33,565 bases of DNA from JAAYYM01 sp964483155 (GTDB lineage Bacteria > Bacillota > Clostridia > Lachnospirales > Lachnospiraceae), in assembly GCA_964483155.1 (NCBI GenBank), contig CAZAAC010000029.1, positions 1 to 33,565 of the forward strand. Direction: 5' to 3'. Under the pieces are notes generated by a model. The model made no database searches and was not told the origin of the DNA. It was given only the letters and a program-made list of their open reading frames with translations. This document shows, piece after piece, positions 14,863 to 24,290 of this stretch; within the stretch, counting starts at the first letter, position 1; each line of letters starts with the position of its first letter. The position numbers were made by a program, and so were the translations under genes.

Positions 14863-16035
14863 CTATTTGCCTCCCAGTAATTGTTTAACTGTTGTTTGCG
14901 GATTAAATTGCTCAATATCATCGGGAACATTCTGACCGCAAGTCACATAAGACAAATCCGCACCAGTATGCAACTTCAAATTAAGTAGATTTCCAAGCGT
15001 TGTTGTTTCGTCCAGCTTTGTAAAAATCAACTTGTAATCCATCATTTCCGAATAAGTATCTGCGATACTGATTAAGTCACGATACTTCGTCGTTGCACTA
15101 ACTACGAGATATATTTCCTTTTCAATATCTTCCCTAACACTATGAATATATTGACTCATATTATTTTTTTGAGCCTCGTTGTGGTGTGAATGTCCTGCTG
15201 TATCAATCAAAATATAATCATATGCATTAAAATCAATAATTGCTGCTTCTATTTCCTCTGTCGAATAGACAACCCGAAATGGTACATCTAATATATTAGC
15301 ATATGTGCGAAGTTGCTCTGCCGCTGCAATACGATATGTGTCTGTCGTCAACAGTGCCACTTTCTTTTTATCGCTTACACAGAACTTTGATGCTATCTTG
15401 GCAATCGTTGTTGTCTTCCCTACCCCAGTTGGACCTACAAAAAACACGACTTTTGGAATGTTTTTAGCTGGTGTTATGATATGCGACTGCCCGAATTTTA
15501 ATATCATCTTTTGGTAGATATTCGCCAATATAAAGTCAATTGTTGCATTTGGTTTGTTAATTTTGTCAATCTCGTCTAACAACTGGTTCGCATATTTCTC
15601 ATCCACTTCGTTGTTTATCATAGTGTTATAAATTAATTTAATAAATGTAACCTTGCTATTATCAACGTCCACATCATCATTTGTTTTAGTCTCGTTTTCT
15701 TTACTCAACTGTTGTTCAATTAGAGAATGAAGGCTCTCCAGCTTTTCTTCAATCACATTGTCTGAATGTAGTAGATCTGAAGCACGTCTTGTAGGTTTTT
15801 CTTCCTCTTTAATGATATCAGCATATACCTGCTTATTTTCTTTTTTAGATACAGTCTTTTCGCTTTCTTCTTCTAATGCGACCGTCACTTCTATTTTCGC
15901 AGGTTTCAGGAAAAAGAAAAGACCTTTTTTCTTTATATTTTTAACGTTCATTACGACAACATTACTGCCAAGTTCTTTTTTAGCCGTATTCACTGCTTCT
16001 TCTTCTGTTTTTCCTTGGAACTTCTTTATTATCAC
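14863..16035 (-). CDS. flhF: Flagellar placement SRP-type GTPase FlhF
   Basis: The product is 390 aa: an N-terminal basic, variable B domain, a helical N domain and an SRP-type G domain. The G1 motif is VGPTGVGKTTTIAK. LIDTAG is the G3 motif and TKLDETTTLGN covers the G4 region. The family recruits early basal-body parts to set the site of assembly. The start is GTG at 16035-16033, which overlaps the flhA stop as GTGA and implies translational coupling. It precedes flhG directly, as is typical for the pair. Confidence 0.95.
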   Translation of the reverse strand: MIIKKFQGKTEEEAVNTAKKELGSNVVVMNVKNIKKKGLFFFLKPAKIEVTVALEEESEKTVSKKENKQVYADIIKEEEKPTRRASDLLHSDNVIEEKLESLHSLIEQQLSKENETKTNDDVDVDNSKVTFIKLIYNTMINNEVDEKYANQLLDEIDKINKPNATIDFILANIYQKMILKFGQSHIITPAKNIPKVVFFVGPTGVGKTTTIAKIASKFCVSDKKKVALLTTDTYRIAAAEQLRTYANILDVPFRVVYSTEEIEAAIIDFNAYDYILIDTAGHSHHNEAQKNNMSQYIHSVREDIEKEIYLVVSATTKYRDLISIADTYSEMMDYKLIFTKLDETTTLGNLLNLKLHTGADLSYVTCGQNVPDDIEQFNPQTTVKQLLGGK

Positions 16036-18074
16036 GCTACAGTCACCATCCCTACTGATTGTAATTCAACATTATTATCTATTTCATTATAGGATACAAC
16101 AATCAAATCCTTAAAATAATCTTCCGTCAATCTCTTAAAATACATACGAACAATTGGTGAAGTAATCACAATTGGATTTTTCCCTAGATTTTCCAACTTC
16201 GTGATTTCCGTTTTAACAGCTGCTGTTATTGCCTTAGTCTTTTCTGGGTCAAGTGTCAGGTAAGCACCTTGCTCAGTCTGCTTTACACTAGCCATAATAT
16301 CCTGTTCCACTTTCGGATCAAGTGTGACAACACTTGTCGTCTCATTTGCAGGAAAATACTTAGAAGAAATCGCCCGTTTAAGGCTTTGACGTGTATACTC
16401 CGTTAGCACATCTGTATCTCTTGTGACTGTAGCATGATCTGCTAGCGTTTCAAATATTGTAAGCAAATCCCTAATGGAAATACCTTCCTTTAATAAATTC
16501 TGTAATACTTTCTGTATTTCTCCGAGTCCAAGTAATTTTGGCATCAATTCTTCAACGAGTGATGGATTTGATTCACGAAGATTATTAACCAGATTCTGTA
16601 CATCCTGTCTTGATAGTAATTCACTGATGTGCTGCCTTATAACCTCCGTCAAATGCGTTGCAATGATAGAAGGCGGGTCAACCACAGTATATCCCATACT
16701 TTCTGCTCTTTCTCTTTGACTTTCTGTAATCCAAATTGCTGGTAAATGGAATGATGGCTCAAATGTAGGGATTCCTGTAATCTCCTCCTCAACAAAGCCG
16801 GGATTCATAGCCATATAATGATCAAATAATATTTCGCCTTCGCTTACCTGAATTCCTTTTATCTTTATAATATACTGATTTGGATTTAACTGAATATTAT
16901 CCCGCAAACGTATAATCGGAACAACTGTACCCAGCTCAAGCGCTACCTGTCGCCGAATCATAACGACACGATCAAGCAAATCACCGCCTTGGTTTACATC
17001 TGCTAATGGAATAATACCATAACCAAACTCTAATTCGATGGGATCCACCTGCAATAAAGATACTACGTTTTCAGGCCGTCTTATCTCCTCTGCTGCGAGC
17101 TCACTTGCATCCACTTCTTTTTCTATTTGTGAGATATCCAGACCATTTGCAATAACCCGTCCGGTTAATATAAAGGCAATACCAAGTCCCAGAAACAAAA
17201 TCACATTCAAAGGTGTTGCAATACCAAGGAATGCCAAAGTACCTCCCACAAAATAAAGCACCTTTGGCACACCAAATAACTGACTGACTAAAACTGTTCC
17301 AAAATCTGCATCTTTGGCAGCTTTCGTAACCAGAATACCCGTTGACAAAGATATAAGCAGGGAAGGAATCTGGCTGACAAGCCCATCACCAATTGTAAGT
17401 ATTGCATACTTCTGAATAGCATCGCCAAATTCTAAATCAAAGCGTGTCATCCCCATTGCCATTCCACCAATAATATTGATGGCAGTAATCAAAAGTCCTG
17501 CAGTTGCATCTCCCTTTACATACTTCACAGCACCATCCATGGAGCCAAAAAAGCTCGCTTCCTGCTGTAACTTATCACGTGCAATTTTTGCATCTGCATC
17601 AGTAATCGCACCTGTATTTAAATCTGCATCAATAGCCATCTGCTTACCCGGCATTGCATCAAGTGTAAATCGCGCTGTTACCTCCGCAACTCTTTCGGAA
17701 CCTTTATTGATGACCATGAATTGTACAATAATTAGTATGACAAACACAATTGATCCGATAATCAAGTCGCCACCACCGACAAATTCACCAAATGTAGACA
17801 CAACATTTCCAGGATTACCATCCTGTAAAATTAATTTTGTGGAGGATACATTTAAGGAAATACGAAACATCGTCGTGAACAACAGCATTGTTGGAAAAAA
17901 TGACATTGATAAAACATCCTTGGCAAACATCGTATTAAATAAAATTGCCAATGCAGTTGCAATATTAATTGCAAGACATACATCCAACAGCCATGAAGGA
18001 ATTCTGATAATCAGAAAAATGAAGGCAGATAATATATATAAAGCAACGCCAAAATCGGCCTTTTTCATCTTCAA
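16032..18074 (-). CDS. flhA: Flagellar export gate protein FlhA
   Basis: The product is 680 aa. The N-terminal half has about eight TM segments (residues 10-320) including the FHIPEP-region sequence (FTLDAMPGKQMAIDADLNTG). The C-terminal half is the cytoplasmic domain that forms a nonameric ring and docks export chaperones and substrates. It forms the central gate of the type III export apparatus, using the proton-motive force. The start codon is TTG at 18074-18072, 7 bases after AAGGAGG; the ATG two codons later is 13 bases from that site. It follows flhB by about 30 bases and overlaps flhF by four bases. Confidence 0.97.
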   Translation of the reverse strand: MKMKKADFGVALYILSAFIFLIIRIPSWLLDVCLAINIATALAILFNTMFAKDVLSMSFFPTMLLFTTMFRISLNVSSTKLILQDGNPGNVVSTFGEFVGGGDLIIGSIVFVILIIVQFMVINKGSERVAEVTARFTLDAMPGKQMAIDADLNTGAITDADAKIARDKLQQEASFFGSMDGAVKYVKGDATAGLLITAINIIGGMAMGMTRFDLEFGDAIQKYAILTIGDGLVSQIPSLLISLSTGILVTKAAKDADFGTVLVSQLFGVPKVLYFVGGTLAFLGIATPLNVILFLGLGIAFILTGRVIANGLDISQIEKEVDASELAAEEIRRPENVVSLLQVDPIELEFGYGIIPLADVNQGGDLLDRVVMIRRQVALELGTVVPIIRLRDNIQLNPNQYIIKIKGIQVSEGEILFDHYMAMNPGFVEEEITGIPTFEPSFHLPAIWITESQRERAESMGYTVVDPPSIIATHLTEVIRQHISELLSRQDVQNLVNNLRESNPSLVEELMPKLLGLGEIQKVLQNLLKEGISIRDLLTIFETLADHATVTRDTDVLTEYTRQSLKRAISSKYFPANETTSVVTLDPKVEQDIMASVKQTEQGAYLTLDPEKTKAITAAVKTEITKLENLGKNPIVITSPIVRMYFKRLTEDYFKDLIVVSYNEIDNNVELQSVGMVTVA

Positions 18075-18104
18075 AGCACTTCCTCCTTTTTACTTCAATA
18101 CCTT

Positions 18105-19235
18105 TTAGCTGACCTTATTCTTAGCATTGTAAACGATTGCAAGAACCTCTGCTACTGCCTGATATAGCTCTGGCGGTATTGCTGCACCTAAATCAACATT
18201 ATAATACAGCATTCTTGCAAGCGGCTTATTCTCTACTATCTCAATATTGTTTTCCTTTGCTGTTTCTTTAATCTTAGCAGCTAAGAAATCTTCACCTTTA
18301 GCTATTACATAGGGCGCAGGACATATCTCCGTATCATACTTAAGTGCGACTGCATAATGCGTAGGATTGGTGATTACAACATCTGCTTGCGGGAGTGCAG
18401 ACATCATTCTGCGTCTTCCTGCCTGTAGCATTCTACGACGCTGCTGACTCTTAACCTTTGGATCTCCTTCTGCATTCTTCATCTCATCCTTAATTTCCTG
18501 CTTCGTCATCTTCATATCATCTTTAAATTTAAACTTTTGGTAAATAAAATCCGCAACTCCAAAAACTGCATAAAAAATACTGATTCTCAAGCCAAGATTA
18601 ATTACAATATCGCCAATAGCCTGTACTGCATTAATAAGTGGCATATCATATAATAAATAAATGACATCAAACTGTTCCTTTATCGTCGAATAGGCAAGAT
18701 ATACAACTATATACACTTTAATAATAGATTTTATCAATTCAGCAATTTTATCTTTAGAAAAAAAACGTTTAAATCCTTTTATCGGATCTAGCTTATTAAA
18801 TTTGGGTCTAAGAGGCTTTGTAGTAGGCTTCCAACGAACCTGTAGTAAATCTCCTAAAAAAGCAACAATAACACCTGCTAAAAAAAGAGGGAACAGCATA
18901 ATCATAATTCGCTTAATCGCTTCACTAAGCATAGAAGAAAATAATTTAACCGATATTTCTCCATTTACTAATTTTACCATCTCCGGAATGCGATTATATA
19001 TATAAGCAAAATTTTCGATAAACTCTTTCCCTAATTGACCGACAAACATTTTTAAAACCACAAAAAAAGTTAATAATCCGAAGGAACTGCTTAACTCTTT
19101 ACTTTTTGCAACCTGTCCTTCTTTTCGAGCATCTTCCATCTTTTTGGGAGTTGCCGCTTCCGTTTTTTCCCCGCCAGGTCCATCCTTTGCAAAGAACTGC
19201 AAATTATATTGCAAATGAATAATTTCAGTATCCAT
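18105..19235 (-). CDS. flhB: Flagellar export switch protein FlhB
   Basis: The product is 376 aa. Four TM segments lie in the N-terminal ~215 residues, after an amphipathic region with EKTEAATPKKMEDARKEGQV, a FlhB hallmark. The C-terminal cytoplasmic domain has the autocleavage site NPTH (VVITNPTHYAVALKYD), which switches export from hook to filament proteins with FliK. I chose the ATG at 19235, 7 bases after GGGAGG, over the ATG at 19256 directly after fliR, which contains that site. The FliK partner is in the same operon. Confidence 0.96.
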   Translation of the reverse strand: MDTEIIHLQYNLQFFAKDGPGGEKTEAATPKKMEDARKEGQVAKSKELSSSFGLLTFFVVLKMFVGQLGKEFIENFAYIYNRIPEMVKLVNGEISVKLFSSMLSEAIKRIMIMLFPLFLAGVIVAFLGDLLQVRWKPTTKPLRPKFNKLDPIKGFKRFFSKDKIAELIKSIIKVYIVVYLAYSTIKEQFDVIYLLYDMPLINAVQAIGDIVINLGLRISIFYAVFGVADFIYQKFKFKDDMKMTKQEIKDEMKNAEGDPKVKSQQRRRMLQAGRRRMMSALPQADVVITNPTHYAVALKYDTEICPAPYVIAKGEDFLAAKIKETAKENNIEIVENKPLARMLYYNVDLGAAIPPELYQAVAEVLAIVYNAKNKVS

Positions 19236-19256
19236 GCAAAACCTCCCAATATTCAT

Positions 19257-20039
19257 TTATTGTAAACTATAAGCAAATGCAGTCATCATTATCTTCATCT
19301 CTTCAAAAATAAAATTAGCCACATTCGGAAGCATTCCTATTGATAGAAACAGAATAGACATGCCCGTTAGTATCTTGATTTGAATACCAACCGAGAACAT
19401 ATTCATCTGCGGTGCCACCTTTGCCAAAACACCCAATACACAATTCAAAATCAGCATAGCGGCTACTATTGGCAGACATATCCGAAAAGCAATTGACATA
19501 TAGTCTGCCATAAACTGTGTGATGGCCGTCAATAATTTGTCTGTATTAATATGAACTCCTCCTACTGGTGCTAGGGAATAGGAATCCACAAATGCACGTA
19601 ATATATAATGATGGGCATCCATAATAAACAAAATCATCAACACACCATATTGATATAATATTCCTGTAAAACCAGATGCTTCTTTTGTAAGAGGATCCAT
19701 CATTTGTACCATGGAAAGTCCTATTTCCATATCTGCTACTTTTCCTGCTAACAAAACAATGGAATTACATATAATCGCTCCAAAACCAATCAGAAGCCCT
19801 GTAATTCCTTCTTTCACAACTAGAATTGCATATCCAAGCACAGTCGAATATTCGAGAGCCTCATGTGGTGTCATTACTTCGTAAAGAAGAAACGCTGTGA
19901 AAAAACTCAAACCTACTTTGACACGCCAAGGCACGTTTTGTGTGCCAAAAAAAGGGGCTATATAAATAAAGCAGCTAACTCTTGTCATAATCAACAAAAA
20001 ATATTCCAAATCCTGCATTGAAAATGAATAATCAATCAT
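19257..20039 (-). CDS. fliR: Flagellar export gate protein FliR
   Basis: The product is 260 aa with about six to eight hydrophobic helices. It is one of the FliPQR subunits that form the helical export gate in the basal body. Family features include the LxxVKEGITGLLIGF block near residue 85 and the SLAPVGG motif in the middle. It lies directly between fliQ and flhB, the universal order in Firmicutes. The stop is followed at once by an ATG of the flhB frame. Confidence 0.95.
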   Translation of the reverse strand: MIDYSFSMQDLEYFLLIMTRVSCFIYIAPFFGTQNVPWRVKVGLSFFTAFLLYEVMTPHEALEYSTVLGYAILVVKEGITGLLIGFGAIICNSIVLLAGKVADMEIGLSMVQMMDPLTKEASGFTGILYQYGVLMILFIMDAHHYILRAFVDSYSLAPVGGVHINTDKLLTAITQFMADYMSIAFRICLPIVAAMLILNCVLGVLAKVAPQMNMFSVGIQIKILTGMSILFLSIGMLPNVANFIFEEMKIMMTAFAYSLQ

Positions 20040-20051
20040 ATGTACAGTTAC

Positions 20052-20321
20052 CTACCTTATATACACCGTAAAATCTGACCAGAGTTCTGTCATAAAACCC
20101 ACCATGTTATTCAACATCCAATGACCGCATACCATCATTCCAATAAAAATAGATAATATCTTTGGAACAAACGTAAGCGTTTGCTCCTGAATGGAAGTTA
20201 CCGTTTGAAATATACTGACTATCAACCCGACAACAAGTGAAATTAGTAATAATGGCGCCGATGTCGTAATAATTGTATATAACGTTTCTCTGAAAATCAA
20301 TGCAACATCATCAGCTGTCAT
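20052..20321 (-). CDS. fliQ: Flagellar export gate protein FliQ
   Basis: The product is 89 aa with two TM helices (residues ~15-38 and ~50-75), typical FliQ length. Motifs such as ISLVVGLIVSIFQTVTSIQEQTLTFVPKI are diagnostic. Four copies surround FliP and FliR in the gate. I chose ATG 20321 over the upstream GTG (20336), since GGGAAGG lies between them. It sits 18 bases after fliP. Confidence 0.96.
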   Translation of the reverse strand: MTADDVALIFRETLYTIITTSAPLLLISLVVGLIVSIFQTVTSIQEQTLTFVPKILSIFIGMMVCGHWMLNNMVGFMTELWSDFTVYIR

Positions 20322-20339
20322 ATGCCTTCCCTTCACTTC

Positions 20340-21215
20340 CTAATAAAATGTTTTTACCAAATTCCCAATCACCAAATTCCAACCATCTGCAAGCACAAAT
20401 AATAAAATTTTAAATGGCATAGATATTGTCGTAGGCGGAAGCATCATCATACCCATAGACATTAATGTCGAGGCTACAACCATATCAATAATAATAAACG
20501 GAATATATAATAAAAACCCTATAATAAAAGCTGTTCGCAACTCACTAATAACAAAACTCGGTATTAATACCTTATTCGGAATACCCTCTAAAGAATCAAC
20601 CTCGTCTATCTTTGCTATATCCAAAAATAACCTAACATCTTTTGTCTGAGTTTGCCCATACATAAATTCTCGAAGCGGTTCCATAGCCGTTTCGAAAAAT
20701 TCCTCTTGTGTCATCTCCCCCGCTTCAAATGGTATGACAGCGTTTTCGTTAATCTCCGAAATAATGGGACTCATGATAAAAAATGTTAAAATTAAAGTTA
20801 ATCCAATCATAACCTGATTGGGTGGCGCCGTCTGCGTACCAAGTGCAGTCCTAAGAAAATGTAGTACAATAATAATTCTTGTAAATGATGTTAACATAAT
20901 GAGCAATATAGGTGCCAGCCCAATTAATGTCAATATGATTAGAATTCTTAACGTACCAGATAAGTTTCCTTCTCCATCCTGATAGGTAACTAAAAGATTA
21001 TTACCAACATTTATTTCTTTCAGATCTTCAGGTGTTTCCGCCGAACCTGGTTCGCTAATTACCGTGCTTGGTCCGTCATCCTCCTCTGTAATCCCCAACT
21101 CATCTACCGAAGCAAATACCTGTTTAGGAATCATAAACGAAAGGATAGTCGCAAAAACCAACAAGCCCAGAATACAAAAAGCCCTCTTACTTATCCTTGC
21201 AAATGCTTCTCTCAT
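20340..21215 (-). CDS. fliP: Flagellar export gate protein FliP
   Basis: The product is 291 aa. A signal-like N-terminus (residues 1-35, with a possible cleavage after VFA) is followed by an acidic linker of ~50 residues and then the FliP core. The core has TM segments at about 90-120 and 225-290 with the family block LTSFTRIIIVLHFLRTALGT and QTAPPNQVMIGLTLILTFFI. Five copies make the pore of the export gate. The linker is longer than in B. subtilis. It follows fliO by 18 bases. Confidence 0.96.
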   Translation of the reverse strand: MREAFARISKRAFCILGLLVFATILSFMIPKQVFASVDELGITEEDDGPSTVISEPGSAETPEDLKEINVGNNLLVTYQDGEGNLSGTLRILIILTLIGLAPILLIMLTSFTRIIIVLHFLRTALGTQTAPPNQVMIGLTLILTFFIMSPIISEINENAVIPFEAGEMTQEEFFETAMEPLREFMYGQTQTKDVRLFLDIAKIDEVDSLEGIPNKVLIPSFVISELRTAFIIGFLLYIPFIIIDMVVASTLMSMGMMMLPPTTISMPFKILLFVLADGWNLVIGNLVKTFY

Positions 21216-21233
21216 AATATTTCTTCGCCTACT

Positions 21234-21614
21234 CTACTTTTTGTGTATCAGACCCTTGATATCTTTTGCTTTATTGAAAATTTCTTGAAAACTCAAGTCA
21301 CTTCCAACTTCCAAAGGTGTGAAATCAATCTGATCTTCTGTCAGTTCGGTAAGCATTGTAATACTATCCTTACCAACAGCAATTACCAAATACTTATCCC
21401 CTGTCTTAATGATTTGAATAAACTTATTGGTAGTCACTTTAAATGTCTCAATTACTTCTATATTATTATTATGCATTTGCTTCTTTTGATACTTTCCCAC
21501 AAAGCGTGTGGTAAAGTATGTAAGCGCTAACACAAAAATAAAAATAAAAATAACTGTGATAAATTGGGCGAAACTTTCTACGCCATTCGTCTTTAAACCT
21601 AATAATGCAGTCAT
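21234..21614 (-). CDS. fliO: Flagellar biosynthesis protein FliO
   Basis: The product is 126 aa with one TM segment (residues ~17-40) and a cytoplasmic domain of mixed beta and helix. FliO (called FliZ in B. subtilis) assists assembly of the FliP ring. Sequence conservation in this family is low, so the call relies on the topology, length and position directly before fliP and after cheY. Confidence 0.88.
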   Translation of the reverse strand: MTALLGLKTNGVESFAQFITVIFIFIFVLALTYFTTRFVGKYQKKQMHNNNIEVIETFKVTTNKFIQIIKTGDKYLVIAVGKDSITMLTELTEDQIDFTPLEVGSDLSFQEIFNKAKDIKGLIHKK

Positions 21615-21617
21615 AAT

Positions 21618-21980
21618 CTAACCAACTACTTTTTTTACTGCTTCTATCACGCGGTCCGCCTGAAAAGGTTTTACAATAAAGTCTTTTGCACCCGCTTGAA
21701 TAGATTCAATAACCATAGCCTGCTGGCCCATAGCTGAGCACATTATGATAAGCGCTCCTGAATCATTTTCTTTAATCTTCTTTAGCGCTTGAATACCATC
21801 CATCTCTGGCATTGTAATATCCATCAATACCAAATCTGGTTTTAACTCACTGTATTTTTCAACCGCTTTAGCACCATTCTCTGCTTCGCCTGCCACATTG
21901 TAACCATTTTTCGTAAGAATGTCCTTAATCATCATTCTCATGAAAGCTGCATCGTCAACAATCAAAATGTTTTTCGCCAT
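21618..21980 (-). CDS. cheY: Chemotaxis response regulator CheY
   Basis: The product is 120 aa, a single receiver domain. Asp9-Asp10, the phosphoacceptor Asp54 (LVLMDITMPEMDG), Ser82-type switch region (IIMCSAMGQQAMV) and Lys in FIVKPFQ are all present. CheA-phosphorylated CheY binds FliM and FliY to set motor direction. It lies between fliY and fliO, the same as in B. subtilis. Confidence 0.95.
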   Translation of the reverse strand: MAKNILIVDDAAFMRMMIKDILTKNGYNVAGEAENGAKAVEKYSELKPDLVLMDITMPEMDGIQALKKIKENDSGALIIMCSAMGQQAMVIESIQAGAKDFIVKPFQADRVIEAVKKVVG

Positions 21981-22001
21981 AATTTATTCACTCCTATAGT
22001 T

Positions 22002-23270
22002 TTATTTGATAATCTCTGTTACCCTAACTCCAAAGTTTTCTTCGATTACTACTACTTCTCCTCTAGCTACAAACTTACCATTTACTAATACATCAATTGG
22101 CTCACCTGCAATCTTGTCAAGTTCGATAATAGTACCTGGTGAAAAATCTAGAATATCACTGATTGACTTACTTGTTCTTCCAAGCTCAACCGTCACTTCA
22201 AGGGGTACATCCCGAATTAGTCCAATATTTTCCTGACTCTGCATCGTGCCAAGGTCACTTGAAAAATTTTGAAATTGTGCTGGTTGAATATTAACATTTG
22301 ACATACCCATCTGCTGTTGCATCGGCATTCCCATTCCCATGCCCATCGGTTGTTGCATTCCCATGCCCATTTGTTGTTGCATCGGCATTCCCATGCCCAT
22401 CGGTTGCTGCATTCCCATTGGTTGTTGCATTCCCATGCCCATCTGTTGCATTGGCATTCCCATGTCCATCTGTTGCGATTCCATTTGTGTAGGTATCGAC
22501 TGCTGCATAACAGGTGGAGGTGCCATTTTAGGAGCTGGCACTGGCTCTTTTTCTTTTTGTGCCCCTCCCTGGTTGTCGATAAAATGATCATACAAAGATT
22601 TTGCAAAATCAATTGGATATAATTGAATGATTGTACTATCCACTAAGTCCTCTATTTGCATTTTAAACTTTATCCTAACAAAAGATCCACTTAAGAAATC
22701 TGATAATTGATTATTGCCCGCCATATCATTTAAATCTACTAAATTTGCTTCTGGTGGACTAATATCTATCATTCTTCCTAGCATAGAAGATAGAGATGTT
22801 GCAGAAGATCCCATCATCTGATTCATTGCTTCAGATATAGCGCTCAAATGTAATTCTCCCAGTTCTCCATCTATATTAGTACCGTCACCGCCCATCATAA
22901 GGTCGGTAATCACCTTTACATCGTCCTCTTTTAAAACTAAAATATTTGTACCATCAAGCCCCTGCTTATATTTTATTCGTATAAAAACACAAGGTCTCTC
23001 ATAATCTTCAATTACCTTGTCCCAAGTAGATATCGAAACAATTGGTGTTGTTATACTTACCTTCCTGTTTACTAAGGAATATAGTGTTGTGGCTGATGTT
23101 CCCATGCTAATATTTGCAACTTCTCCTATGGCATCCTTCTCGTTTTCAGTTAACATATCGTCACTAGAATTGCTACCTGCAGTTTTTGCCAATAAAGAAT
23201 CAGTTGCGCTATCTGTTCCAATACCATTTAAGAGAGCGTTTATCTCGTCTTGGGATAACATTCCGTCCAT
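22002..23270 (-). CDS. fliY: Flagellar switch phosphatase FliY (CheC-FliN fusion)
   Basis: The product is 422 aa. Residues 1-15 carry an EIDALL-type CheY-P binding motif (LSQDEINALL). Residues ~40-235 form a CheC-like domain with two intact phosphatase sites: Glu50/Asn53/Pro76 and Glu147/Asn150/Pro173. Residues 263-323 are a methionine/glutamine/glycine repeat with 24 Met. Residues ~345-422 are the FliN domain of the C-ring. It is both a rotor component and a CheY-P phosphatase. The ATG at 23270 follows AGGGAGGGGG inside the fliM end. The Met-rich linker is the odd part. Confidence 0.96.
   Translation of the reverse strand: MDGMLSQDEINALLNGIGTDSATDSLLAKTAGSNSSDDMLTENEKDAIGEVANISMGTSATTLYSLVNRKVSITTPIVSISTWDKVIEDYERPCVFIRIKYKQGLDGTNILVLKEDDVKVITDLMMGGDGTNIDGELGELHLSAISEAMNQMMGSSATSLSSMLGRMIDISPPEANLVDLNDMAGNNQLSDFLSGSFVRIKFKMQIEDLVDSTIIQLYPIDFAKSLYDHFIDNQGGAQKEKEPVPAPKMAPPPVMQQSIPTQMESQQMDMGMPMQQMGMGMQQPMGMQQPMGMGMPMQQQMGMGMQQPMGMGMGMPMQQQMGMSNVNIQPAQFQNFSSDLGTMQSQENIGLIRDVPLEVTVELGRTSKSISDILDFSPGTIIELDKIAGEPIDVLVNGKFVARGEVVVIEENFGVRVTEIIK
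22302..22484. repeat. Met/Gln/Gly-rich imperfect coding repeats in fliY
   Basis: The stretch encodes residues 263-323 of FliY, made of imperfect units such as MGMGMQQP and MGMPMQQQ. On the plus strand the recurring core is CCCATGCCCAT with TTGTTGCAT. All unit lengths are multiples of three, so slippage would change linker length without a frameshift. Confidence 0.92.
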
Positions 23271-23274
23271 TTTC

Positions 23275-24255
23275 TTATTCCCCCTCCCTTAATATTGATG
23301 TAACTCTTACCGCATATACATCCTTAGATGCACCTGGCAAGGCCTTAAATTTTTTAATGTTTCCTACATATATACTCAACTCATGGTCAACCTTTGAATT
23401 TAGTTTAATAATATCACCTGTCTGCAGATTAACAAAATCATTGACTGTAACCATGCTCTTTCCTAGAACCGCCTTGACCGGCATATTTACTCTGCGTATT
23501 AATGCTTCAATATGCTCTTTATACTCATCGCTTGCGGCTTCCTTCATAGTTGAAAACCAATATTTAGTATTCAGCTTCTCCATAATGGATTCTAGCGTAA
23601 AATAGGGGAGGCAGATATTCATCAATCCTTCGACGTCTCCTATTTTCATACTAAGAGTAACGATTGCAATCATATCCGTTGGTGCAATAATCTGCGCAAA
23701 CTGCGGATTGGTTTCTATTCTTTCTAATATTGGATTTATCTCTACAACATTTTTCCATGGCTCACGCAATAGCTGAACACAAGTTGACAATATTTTTTCA
23801 ACAATAGATAATTCAATCTCCGAAAAATCTCTGCTCTTCTCTAATGGATTTCCTTGTCCTCCCAGCATCCTGTCTATCATTGTAAATCCTAAATTTGCCG
23901 CCATTTCTAGTAAAATGTTGCCGCCAAGTGGAACAAAATTAACAATACCTAACAAAACCGGATTCGCAAGTGCATTTGAAAACTCTGAAAATGTACATGT
24001 TTCTGAATTAACAACATTTACTTGAATATTCTTACGTAAATAAACAGGTAAGTTTGTAGAAATTAATCGTCCATAATGTTCAAATATAATCTCAAGCGTT
24101 CGAAGATGATCCTTAGAGAACTTAGCTGGGCGCTTGAAATCATAATTCTTAGCAACTATTTCCTCGTTGCTATTCATTTCATCTGCGTCTAACTCACCCG
24201 AACTGAGTGCCTGTAGTAAACTGTCTATCTCATTTTGGGAGAGAACTTCACCCAT
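23275..24255 (-). CDS. fliM: Flagellar motor switch protein FliM
   Basis: The product is 326 aa. The N-terminus has the CheY-P binding peptide (LSQNEIDSLLQAL), the middle domain (~45-230) has the CheC-like fold with the GGxG loop region (MIDRMLGGQGNP), and the C-terminal ~75 residues form the FliN-like domain. It is the C-ring part that receives the CheY-P signal. CGGAGGTG lies ahead of the ATG. It precedes fliY directly. Confidence 0.97.
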   Translation of the reverse strand: MGEVLSQNEIDSLLQALSSGELDADEMNSNEEIVAKNYDFKRPAKFSKDHLRTLEIIFEHYGRLISTNLPVYLRKNIQVNVVNSETCTFSEFSNALANPVLLGIVNFVPLGGNILLEMAANLGFTMIDRMLGGQGNPLEKSRDFSEIELSIVEKILSTCVQLLREPWKNVVEINPILERIETNPQFAQIIAPTDMIAIVTLSMKIGDVEGLMNICLPYFTLESIMEKLNTKYWFSTMKEAASDEYKEHIEALIRRVNMPVKAVLGKSMVTVNDFVNLQTGDIIKLNSKVDHELSIYVGNIKKFKALPGASKDVYAVRVTSILREGE

Positions 24256-24290
24256 GCCTATTCACCTCCGATATATTAATAATCGTAATT

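Noticed and set aside
18047..18060. GCCGATTT near the flhA start as a possible sigma-28 -10 box
   Set aside because: It lies inside the flhA coding sequence and has no TAAA-like -35 box at 14-16 bp.
17476..18108. 210-codon plus-strand reading frame antisense to flhA
   Set aside because: It lies wholly opposite the conserved flhA coding region and has no recognisable domain. The frame is open because of the codon pattern of the real gene.
22217..22612. Trp/Cys/Asn-rich repeat frame on the minus strand within fliY
   Set aside because: It is the shifted reading of the Met-rich repeat; FliY's domains on both sides are in the other frame.
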